Source: Candidatus Methanomethylophilaceae archaeon | Lineage (GTDB): Archaea > Thermoplasmatota > Thermoplasmata > Methanomassiliicoccales > Methanomethylophilaceae | Assembly (NCBI GenBank): GCA_017616575.1 | Contig: JAFZXW010000188.1 | Span: 1 to 10,403, forward strand | Direction of reading: 5' to 3' | Length of the DNA stretch: 10,403 bases | Shown: positions 1 to 6,347 of the stretch, piece after piece | How the letters are laid out: each line of letters starts with the position of its first letter | Position numbering within the stretch: the first letter of the stretch is position 1 | Position numbers and translations under genes: made by a program | The notes under the pieces: generated by a model | Told to the model about the DNA's origin: nothing | What the model saw: only the letters and a program-made list of their open reading frames with translations | The model's database searches: none

Positions 1-615
1 AACTATCACTCCCGAGAGGATGTAGTTCGTGGCGGACCCGCCGGCCCCCTCGGCCACAGCCAGGGTGAGGGCGAAGGCGATCAGGCCCCCGGCGATGGCC
101 GCCAAGGGGATTATGTAAGCGGAGTACCCGGCCAGGAGGGACACGGTGGCGAGGGTGGTGGACGCGGCGACCGCCATGCATCCCGCCCCGGAGGACACCC
201 CTGTTATGTACGGGTCCACCAGGGGGTTCCTGATGAGCGCCTGGAACATGCACCCCGCCGTGGCCAGGCCGGCCCCGACCCCGATGGCGGCGACCACCCT
301 GGGGAGCCTGGACGAGAACACGTACAGCTCCTCGGTGGTAAGGTCCTCGCCCCCTTTGGAGATCGCGGAGACCAGCGCCGAGAAGGCGTCGGTTATCGGT
401 ATTATGCCTCCCGATGAGATGGATATGGAAATAAGGAACATGGCGAAGAGGAACACGAAGCCGGCGGCCAGGATTATCCTGAAGCGCCGCTTCTTGATCC
501 CGACCTCGCTCCTGGAGTCCTCGGTGTAGACCATGTCCTCGTTCATCGCCTTGAATCCCTTGCGAAGCGTCGTGAACGCCCCTTTCAGCGGTCCGCGCCC
601 GCCTTCACCGCCCAT
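1..615 (-). CDS. FecCD/BtuC-family ABC transporter permease, 3' end cut by window edge
   Basis: This is the membrane permease of an ABC importer for iron chelates, haem or cobalamin. Translating the minus strand from the ATG at 615 gives 205 residues, still open at the window edge; the family is usually about 330-350 residues, so the last third or more is missing. A basic cytoplasmic leader of about 43 residues precedes a first membrane helix at about 46-67. The family signature follows: RLPR at 103-106, a glycine-rich helix, then QALIRNPLVDPYITGVSSGA at 125-144, matching the usual Q-RNPLA-P-LG-SSGA block. More hydrophobic helices lie at about 148-190. The start follows directly on the TGA of the upstream beta-propeller gene (TGAATG), with GGGGTG as a possible ribosome binding site, so translation is probably coupled. 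The BtuF-like binding protein two genes upstream is the natural partner. The ATPase gene is not in view, presumably beyond the left edge. The substrate is not determined. Confidence 0.93.
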   Translation of the reverse strand, partial: MGGEGGRGPLKGAFTTLRKGFKAMNEDMVYTEDSRSEVGIKKRRFRIILAAGFVFLFAMFLISISISSGGIIPITDAFSALVSAISKGGEDLTTEELYVFSSRLPRVVAAIGVGAGLATAGCMFQALIRNPLVDPYITGVSSGAGCMAVAASTTLATVSLLAGYSAYIIPLAAIAGGLIAFALTLAVAEGAGGSATNYILSGVIV

Positions 616-2517
616 TCAAGCACCCCTGTAAAGCATGACGACGCACAGAGTGAACGCCGCCAGAAATGCGAAAAGGACCAGCCACGACCAGTGGGCCAGC
701 CCTTGCGATTCGTATGATATGTCGGATGTCGACTCCCTCTCCACCCCGCGGGTCTCGGATATCACGTACATGGCGCCGTAGTCGTTGCCGACGAGCACCT
801 TCCCGTCTACGACGGTCGGCGCGCACATGCTGTACGCCGTGCCGCTGTATGGGGAGACCTTGGCCTTCCAGACCACCGTCCCGGTGTCGGAGTCGAGGCA
901 CCACACCCAGCCCCCCAGGGAGCCTTCCGACCCCGGGGAGTAGTCCATCCCGTACACCCTGCCGTCGCAATAGGTCATCCCCCCGACGGAGAGCGCCTCG
1001 GTGTCCTGGACCCATCCCATGGAGCAGTCGGACACCCAGAACGAGTAATATCCGCTCACCAGCTCCCTCTCGGCGCCGGTGTCGTGCTCGATCACGGTGC
1101 GGTCCCCGTCCGGGGTGTAAGAAATGTAAGCGTAGAACCTGTCCCCGAACACGGCCGGCCGGCTGCACAGAAGGCCCTTCTGCCATATGACGGACCCGTC
1201 ATGGAGGTCCACCAGCAACAGCCCTCCGCGGCTGGAGGTCATCCCGCCGTCGGCGTAGCACACCAGCGCCCTCTCCCCGGGGCAGACCGACACGGAGGTC
1301 ACCGCCCCCGCAGGAGAGCCTGAGAGGTCGTGCACCTGGATCCCCCACAGCGGCTCCCCGTCGACGGCGCTAACGCACGTCAGAGTCCCGGCGTAGCTCC
1401 CAGACAGGAGAACCCTCTCCCCCCCGAGGTCGGCCAGGCAGGGGGGATAGTAATAGAAGCATCCCCTGAGGGAATCCTCCGGGACATGGGTCCAGATCTC
1501 CTGGAACCCCTCCTCCCTGTCGACGGAGTAGCATCTGGTCACGCCGTCGGAGGTGTTGAAGTACAACGCTCCGCAGTCGTACACCGCGTTGGACACGCCG
1601 GCATTCACGTGGACCCTGTCCTTGGCCACGGGGGCGTCGCTCTTGAAGACCTTGTACTCCGTGGACCTGGCTATGCTGCACATGTCCGGGGACGAGCCTT
1701 CCGGGCAGAGCTCGGCCAGCGGGTCGCCCGTGAACCTGTCCAGCAGGTAGATGTGCCAGTTGCCGGAGGTCAAGACGATGGCGTCCCCGATTATCACGGG
1801 GGTGGTTATCTCGATGTTCCCGGAGTCGGAGTAGCTGACCGACCATGCGACCTGCCGGTTCACAGGGTCCAGGCAATACAGCCAGGCGAGGCTCTCCATG
1901 CCGATGCTGCCGTACGCCCCCGAGACCGTGTGATAGATCAGCCCGTCGGCGTAGAGGATGCTGGAATCCACGGCGCCGTGGTAGGTGTTGTACCATTCCA
2001 ACGGGACGGCGACGCTGTCCGGGCCGTAGGATGTGCTGACGCCTGCGGAAGAGGAGCTCCCCCTGTAGGATGTCCAGACGTCCTCGTAATCGGGCGTCGC
2101 GGCCGGGGACGCTGACCCCGAAGGGTAGAATCCAAGAGCCATGCTGCCTCCCAGGTAGTCCAGGTCGACGTCGTCCGGCTCCGGCTCCCACGACACGCCG
2201 TTCCATGAGTAGACCCTCCAACGGCACTCCTGCATCCCGGGGGTGGACTCCGTCCCGACCCATGCGGGCCCGCGCCCTCCCACCGACAGCACCCTGGCGC
2301 CGTCCTGGAGGCCCTCGAACTCGACCGGGACGCCGTCGGATGACAATGTCTCCCTGATGACGTCCTGCACCGAGGCCGCGGGGACGAGGTCGTACCAGCG
2401 GACGTTCCCGTCCCCGTAGTCCACCAGCAGCCTATCGGGGCCGTCCTCCTCGGCGGCCACGGCCGACGGGACGAGCAGGAGGAGAAGGATAGGAATGAGA
2501 ATCAGTCCCTTTGCCAT
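616..2517 (-). CDS. Exported, membrane-anchored PQQ-like beta-propeller protein with N-terminal DUF4430-like domain
   Basis: A 633-residue predicted surface protein of unknown biochemical role. Residues 1-22 form a signal peptide (hydrophobic IPILLLLLVPSAVA, then AEED). Residues about 28-132 resemble the small DUF4430/transcobalamin-C-like domain, with CRWRVYSWNGVSW at 98-110 and MALGFYPSG at 126-134. Residues about 135-595 carry repeated PQQ/WD-like blades of the form YCLDPVNRQVAWSV and WCLDSDTGTVVWKA, interspersed with VIIGDAIVLTSG and TVVDGKVLVGNDYGAMYVIS strands. A single membrane helix at about 609-629 followed by YRGA anchors it with the bulk outside. At least 16 cysteines lie in the exported part. 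The gene overlaps the upstream binding-protein gene by 16 bases and abuts the FecCD permease gene with no gap. I infer a capture or scaffold role in the same uptake system. Propellers of this kind also occur in enzymes and in assembly factors, so the function is open. Confidence 0.9.
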   Translation of the reverse strand: MAKGLILIPILLLLLVPSAVAAEEDGPDRLLVDYGDGNVRWYDLVPAASVQDVIRETLSSDGVPVEFEGLQDGARVLSVGGRGPAWVGTESTPGMQECRWRVYSWNGVSWEPEPDDVDLDYLGGSMALGFYPSGSASPAATPDYEDVWTSYRGSSSSAGVSTSYGPDSVAVPLEWYNTYHGAVDSSILYADGLIYHTVSGAYGSIGMESLAWLYCLDPVNRQVAWSVSYSDSGNIEITTPVIIGDAIVLTSGNWHIYLLDRFTGDPLAELCPEGSSPDMCSIARSTEYKVFKSDAPVAKDRVHVNAGVSNAVYDCGALYFNTSDGVTRCYSVDREEGFQEIWTHVPEDSLRGCFYYYPPCLADLGGERVLLSGSYAGTLTCVSAVDGEPLWGIQVHDLSGSPAGAVTSVSVCPGERALVCYADGGMTSSRGGLLLVDLHDGSVIWQKGLLCSRPAVFGDRFYAYISYTPDGDRTVIEHDTGAERELVSGYYSFWVSDCSMGWVQDTEALSVGGMTYCDGRVYGMDYSPGSEGSLGGWVWCLDSDTGTVVWKAKVSPYSGTAYSMCAPTVVDGKVLVGNDYGAMYVISETRGVERESTSDISYESQGLAHWSWLVLFAFLAAFTLCVVMLYRGA

Positions 2518-3926
2518 TCCAGCAGCCCCTGCGCCTTGACGTACGTGAGATACCCGTTATCCCCGTCGTTATAGCTGTTCCCGTAATACTTCACGCCCAC
2601 GATGTCGGTAGGGTCGGCGGCCTCGAAAGACTCCGGATCCATTATCTTCGCCAGAAGCTCCAGCGACTCCGGGAGCCTGGCCCCTGGCCTGGAGAGAAGG
2701 CTGGCGGCATCGGCGGAGAACACATAGACCTCCCCGTTCCTGTACGCGGGGGTCTCCTTCCACACGTCGTTGAGGCTGGCCAGCAATGCCCTGTACTCCC
2801 TCTGCGTCTTGATCTCGCCGTTCTCGTAGATTATCACGATCACGTCCGGCTGCCTGTCGTAGACGGCTTCTTTGTCTACCATGAACCATGACTCCGACTC
2901 CGTGGAGAACACGTTCACCGCCCCCAGGGACTCTATCATGTTGGTGACGTAGGTCCCGCCTCCGGCCGTGTAAGGCGACTCGCTCACGCCGAGAGACACG
3001 AACACCTTCTTCCCGCTGAGGTCGGCCACCCTGCAGATGTTGTTTATCGCTTCGTTCACATCCTTGATGTACGCGTTCCCGACCTCTGGAAAGCCCAAGG
3101 CCGAGGCGCAGATCCACAGGTTCTTCAGAAGGTCCTCGGTGCCGTTGGTGGCGTTCAGCACCACGCAGTTGATGCCCGCCTTGCGGAGCTTGTCCGCCAT
3201 GGTGACGTGCTCCCCCGTACCGCCGTCCAGGAACACCAGGTCCGGCGACTCGGCCGCGATGAGCTCGAAATTGGGGTCGGTGAAGCCTCCGACGATGCGG
3301 ACCTCTCCGCGATTCTGGCGCTCGACCAGGCTGCGGGGGTAGTCGCAATAGCGGTCCGTGGCTATGACATATTGCAGGCCGCCGACGGCGGACACGGTCT
3401 CGGCCACCGACGGCGCCAGAGCCACAATTCTAAGCTTCTCCCCCGCCGGATTGAGGCCGTCGTTCGCATAGCTGTAATAGGTGAACCCCGTGGCGTCCAC
3501 CGCCGGCATCATGGCGCTCCCGGTCCCCGTCCTTGCCCAGGATATTATCTTCTGGCCGGAGACGTCGAAGGATGCGGGGTCCTCGACCTCCGCCCAGCGG
3601 ACGTCCTTGCCCTGGCCCTCCAGTATGTACATCCCCCAGCTGACGTTGATCAGTTGAGGCACGTTGTTCACGGAGTACACGGTCCCGTCGTCGTTCATCT
3701 CCAGCCTGTACCCCTTGGACCCGCATACCGACTCCAAGGCTTCCATGCCGGTCATCCCGTCGGTGAACCGCATCTCCGCCCATTCGACGTTGTAATAGGC
3801 GTAATCGATCATCACGCCCTGCTTCTCGTCTACAGTGTCCACTGTGAAGCCTATGAAAGGGACCGAGGCGACCACCGCAACGGCTATGACGGCCGCCGCG
3901 GCCAGCTTCACGGTGGATGCCCTCAT
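2502..3926 (-). CDS. BtuF/FepB-like ABC substrate-binding protein with N-terminal DUF4430-like domain
   Basis: The extracytoplasmic binding protein of an iron-chelate/cobalamin type ABC importer, 474 residues. Residues 7-28 are a hydrophobic signal or signal-anchor without a lipobox cysteine. Residues about 36-135 look like a DUF4430-like domain (TDGMTGMEALESVCGSKGY at 55-73, VSWGMYILEG at 95-104, IISWARTG at 127-134). The Peripla_BP_2 fold spans about 166-433: RIVALAPSVAETVSAVG at 166-182, ESPDLVFLDGG at 226-236, then LRKAGINCVVL, DLSGKKVFVSLG, and RQPDVIVIIYENG at 358-370. The start is supported by a TAGGAG ribosome binding site whose GGAG lies 6 bases upstream (3933-3936). It overlaps the preceding BspA-like gene by ATGA and the next gene by 16 bases, so it sits in one transcription unit with the propeller and the permease. 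Stand-alone binding proteins of this family are usually about 300-380 residues, so the added N-terminal domain is unusual. The substrate could be a corrinoid, haem or siderophore; I cannot tell which. Confidence 0.93.
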   Translation of the reverse strand: MRASTVKLAAAAVIAVAVVASVPFIGFTVDTVDEKQGVMIDYAYYNVEWAEMRFTDGMTGMEALESVCGSKGYRLEMNDDGTVYSVNNVPQLINVSWGMYILEGQGKDVRWAEVEDPASFDVSGQKIISWARTGTGSAMMPAVDATGFTYYSYANDGLNPAGEKLRIVALAPSVAETVSAVGGLQYVIATDRYCDYPRSLVERQNRGEVRIVGGFTDPNFELIAAESPDLVFLDGGTGEHVTMADKLRKAGINCVVLNATNGTEDLLKNLWICASALGFPEVGNAYIKDVNEAINNICRVADLSGKKVFVSLGVSESPYTAGGGTYVTNMIESLGAVNVFSTESESWFMVDKEAVYDRQPDVIVIIYENGEIKTQREYRALLASLNDVWKETPAYRNGEVYVFSADAASLLSRPGARLPESLELLAKIMDPESFEAADPTDIVGVKYYGNSYNDGDNGYLTYVKAQGLLEWQRD

Positions 3927-5914
3927 CGGCTTCTCCTACTCCTTACGACCAGGATGGCGACGGCCGCTATCGCCGCCAAGGCGACGGCTATGCCAACGTA
4001 CAGCAACGTGTTGTTGCCGTTAGACGAAGGAGTGTACGACACGTCGGTCAGCTTCCCGTCGGAACCCTTCATCTCGCGTCCCGCCAGGTCGGAGGCGGAC
4101 GAGACCTTCTTCTCCCCGTCGGAGAACTCCACGGAGAACGAGTCCGATGCGACGGACCTGAGCGAATCGGAGAATACCACGTCTTTCAAAGAGCCGCAAC
4201 CGTAGAACGCCTTGGACCCGATGGACTCCACGGACCCGAGCTTCAGATTCTCCAGGGAAGAACAGCCGTAGAACGCCTTGGCCCCTACGGCCTTCGACTG
4301 CCCGGTATCCACGCTTCTCAGCGACTTGCACTCCGCGAAGGCCTCCTCGCCTATCTGCATCGCGGACCCGTACTTGACGACCAGCGACGTCATCCTGCTT
4401 CCATAGAAGGCCTTGCTGGAGACGGATTCCACGGAGAACGTCTTCCCGTCATAAGTGACCGACCAAGGTATCTCGACGGCGCTGGCTGCGGATTCTGCCC
4501 CTATGACCGAGACCTTAAGATCATCTATGGAAACGACCTTGTACTTCAGCCCCCCGACAGAGAACTCCATCCCGACGACCACGCCCTTGGGTATGGCGGT
4601 GAACACCGGGGTCACATCCATATCGGAGACGACGCAGGAAAGGTCCTGGCTCCAGCCGGCAAACACGTATGAGAACTCTGCTGTGTCGGCCTTGTACGGG
4701 TCGGTGCCCTGGAAATGGGACGGGGACCCGCTGACCACGCGGTCCACATAGAGGACGGCCTTCATGGACTCGTCCCAATAGCGGACCAGATACACGCTGG
4801 GATCCTCGAACTTCGCTATGAAGACGGTGTCGCCTTTTATCTTGGCGGTGGTGTCGCCCCATCCTGCGAAGACCTTCCCTTCGGGGACCTCTGGGTCGGG
4901 AACGAGCGACATGTCCGGGGACTCCCCGTACGACAGGTACTGAGTCGCTACCACGGTGCCGTCCTCTAGCTCGAACGTGACCAGCGGCGTGCTGGATATG
5001 CAGAATATCTCATCGGTCTCCGGGTTAGGCTCCGGGCCGCCCTTGTCGATTATGTAAGTGGAGGAATACGGGTCCTCGGCCGATATCAAATAGATGCACT
5101 CGACGTACTTGTAGACGGCAGGGTCGTAGAAGCCGAGGGTCCAGTCGTTGTAATCCCACTCATGGTCCACCCAGGTCCACTGGCTCCAATAGGACCAGAC
5201 GTTGTCGTCTACGCGGACGTCCCCGAGGCCGAACATGCTCTCGATCCAGCTTTGGAGGTTGTTCCCGTTGGGGTCCGTGCCGGACATCAGGTCGATCTGG
5301 AACCCGTTGGACTCCATGGCGTCTCTAAGGACCTCCCCCATATGGGAACCCGTCCCCTTCAGCCAGAAGCCCTGCTCCCTGGTCTCCGCGTCGAACGCCG
5401 CCAGCATGTCCGGGACGTCGGGGGCGAACCCGTTGGCGAACCTTATGAAAACGTAGCCCTCCGACTGCGGCTTGAAGTCCGGCACGGAGTAGACGGGGGA
5501 TCCGTCCACTACGGAGTGTTCGCTCACGTGCAGGCAGTACGACGTCCCGGTAGTCATCATGGCGTCCGACTCGGGGTTGAACGCCATCAGGCCCCACCCG
5601 GACGTCCCCAGCGGAAGCCACTGGTGCACGCGCCAATAATGGTCGGAGTCGAGCTCGCGGCCGTCGACGGATTTGACGTTGCCCCTGCTGTTAAGCTCCA
5701 TGGTCTTTCCCTGGTCCTCCAAGGCGGCGTCTATCGCCCCTTTGACGGTGGACACTCCGCTGACCACGGACAGGTCGTACTCCCCGTCCACGTTCTCGAT
5801 GTAGACCCTTACGTCGTCGCATACGGCCGCCGAGCTGTCATCCGACAACAAGAACGCCGGAGCCAGCATAACCAATGCGACGATCAAACCTGTGACGGCT
5901 CCCAAACGATGCAT
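3923..5914 (-). CDS. Surface protein with two DUF4430-like domains, InlB-type repeats, BspA leucine-rich repeats and C-terminal anchor
   Basis: A 663-residue predicted cell-surface protein. A signal peptide covers residues 1-30. Two DUF4430-like domains follow, at about 36-132 (STVKGAIDAALEDQGKTMEL, YWRVHQWLP, GWGLMAFNP) and about 180-278 (MGEVLRDAMESNGFQIDL, YWSQWTWVD, WTLGFYDPAVYKY). Two InlB-B/Flg_new-like repeats come next, at about 310-370 and 374-440, each with an FAGW core. BspA-type leucine-rich repeats (LRR_5) occupy about 444-592, with recurrent KAFYGCSSLENLKL and KAFYGCGSLKDVVF units. The C-terminus is a membrane helix at about 636-657 followed by the basic tail RSRRSR. GAGGT lies 6 bases before the ATG (5921-5925). 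It is the first gene after the only sizeable spacer and overlaps the binding-protein gene by ATGA. BspA and InlB repeats usually mediate adhesion. Its position ahead of an importer, with the shared DUF4430-like domains, suggests a ligand-capturing partner (inference). Confidence 0.92.
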   Translation of the reverse strand: MHRLGAVTGLIVALVMLAPAFLLSDDSSAAVCDDVRVYIENVDGEYDLSVVSGVSTVKGAIDAALEDQGKTMELNSRGNVKSVDGRELDSDHYWRVHQWLPLGTSGWGLMAFNPESDAMMTTGTSYCLHVSEHSVVDGSPVYSVPDFKPQSEGYVFIRFANGFAPDVPDMLAAFDAETREQGFWLKGTGSHMGEVLRDAMESNGFQIDLMSGTDPNGNNLQSWIESMFGLGDVRVDDNVWSYWSQWTWVDHEWDYNDWTLGFYDPAVYKYVECIYLISAEDPYSSTYIIDKGGPEPNPETDEIFCISSTPLVTFELEDGTVVATQYLSYGESPDMSLVPDPEVPEGKVFAGWGDTTAKIKGDTVFIAKFEDPSVYLVRYWDESMKAVLYVDRVVSGSPSHFQGTDPYKADTAEFSYVFAGWSQDLSCVVSDMDVTPVFTAIPKGVVVGMEFSVGGLKYKVVSIDDLKVSVIGAESAASAVEIPWSVTYDGKTFSVESVSSKAFYGSRMTSLVVKYGSAMQIGEEAFAECKSLRSVDTGQSKAVGAKAFYGCSSLENLKLGSVESIGSKAFYGCGSLKDVVFSDSLRSVASDSFSVEFSDGEKKVSSASDLAGREMKGSDGKLTDVSYTPSSNGNNTLLYVGIAVALAAIAAVAILVVRSRRSR

Positions 5915-5920
5915 GACGCT

Positions 5921-5925
5921 ACCTC
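5921..5925 (-). promoter_or_regulatory. Ribosome binding site of the BspA-like gene
   Basis: The minus strand reads GAGGT, then six bases, then the ATG at 5914. This matches the archaeal anti-Shine-Dalgarno and supports the chosen start, which also gives a clean signal peptide. Confidence 0.6.
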
Positions 5926-5929
5926 TGTC

Positions 5930-5944
5930 CCGGGCAATGCCCGG
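5930..5944. promoter_or_regulatory. Perfect 7-bp inverted repeat in the 5' leader of the BspA-like gene
   Basis: The sequence is CCGGGCA-A-TGCCCGG, two perfect 7-base arms around one base, lying 16-30 bases upstream of the start codon and just ahead of the ribosome binding site. A one-base centre is too tight for an ideal RNA hairpin; on opening the inner pairs it would still leave about five GC pairs around a five-base loop. It could be an operator for a dimeric repressor, for instance a metal- or cofactor-sensing one, or a leader hairpin. The site is visible; its function is a guess. Confidence 0.3.
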
Positions 5945-6024
5945 CTTGGAATGCGAAACGGCCGACCCTGGGCGGGCCTTTCCGAGTTCGCAATATCGTC
6001 CAACAGTCTGGCTAGCAATTACAC

Positions 6025-6038
6025 CGTATAATAGTTAC
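6025..6038 (-). promoter_or_regulatory. Possible archaeal TATA-box promoter for the uptake operon
   Basis: In an otherwise GC-rich stretch the minus strand reads TAACTATTATACGG, preceded by CGG and followed by GTGTAATTGC. It lies in the spacer after the STAS gene and about 110 bases before the BspA-like start. An archaeal start site about 25 bases downstream (near 6000) would give a leader of roughly 85 bases that contains the inverted repeat at 5930-5944. There is no obvious T-rich terminator after the STAS gene, so read-through from the upstream operon is also possible. Confidence 0.35.
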
Positions 6039-6050
6039 CGCCAAGACGCT

Positions 6051-6347
6051 TCACTCTATATCCAGCACGTTGGTGAAACCGGTCATCTCCAAAACGGAAC
6101 GCACCTCCTTGCTGACGTTGACCAGCTTGACGCCGTCCTTGTCCTCCATCAGCTCGTCCGCGTTGAGCAGGGACCTCAGCCCCGCCGATGCCAGATATGT
6201 GACGTCGACCATGTCGAAGACCAGCTTCCTGGCCGACGCGGCCTCGCGTTCGACGGCCTCGTCCAGATCCGGCGCGGTCACGTAGTCCACGTTCCCTCTC
6301 GGGATTATGTAGGCCACGTCGCCCTCTTTCCTCACGTCTACCTTCAT
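6051..6347 (-). CDS. STAS-domain anti-sigma-factor-antagonist-like protein (RsbV/SpoIIAA type)
   Basis: A 98-residue single STAS domain, the usual length for RsbV/SpoIIAA proteins. In the known bacterial systems such a protein switches partners according to phosphorylation of one serine: an HATPase-type kinase (RsbW/SpoIIAB) phosphorylates it and a PP2C phosphatase (RsbU/SpoIIE) removes the phosphate. The core reads FDMVDVTYLASAGLRSLLNA at 44-63, and Ser54 aligns with the phosphorylated serine of SpoIIAA (DSSGL); the preceding Asp is Ala here. The N-terminal strand IIPRGNVDY matches the family's GELD strand. The start overlaps the stop of the phosphatase/kinase gene by ATGA. A strong AGGTGAT ribosome binding site sits 6 bases upstream, so the gene is very probably co-translated with its enzyme. 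Archaea lack the sigma factors controlled in bacteria, so its downstream target is unknown. Confidence 0.92.
   Translation of the reverse strand: MKVDVRKEGDVAYIIPRGNVDYVTAPDLDEAVEREAASARKLVFDMVDVTYLASAGLRSLLNADELMEDKDGVKLVNVSKEVRSVLEMTGFTNVLDIE

Noticed and set aside
146..529. Plus-strand ORF opposite the permease gene
   Set aside because: The minus strand encodes an unmistakable FecCD protein here; the plus-strand translation has no recognisable domain and is a GC-rich shadow.
1330..2115. Long plus-strand ORF opposite the beta-propeller gene
   Set aside because: It has low-complexity GC-driven composition rich in V, G, R, H and P, with no signal or domain, whereas the minus frame has a signal peptide, propeller blades and an anchor.
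5946..6020. Small RNA or tRNA in the spacer
   Set aside because: I see no tRNA-like arms, no strong long stem and no T-run terminator.
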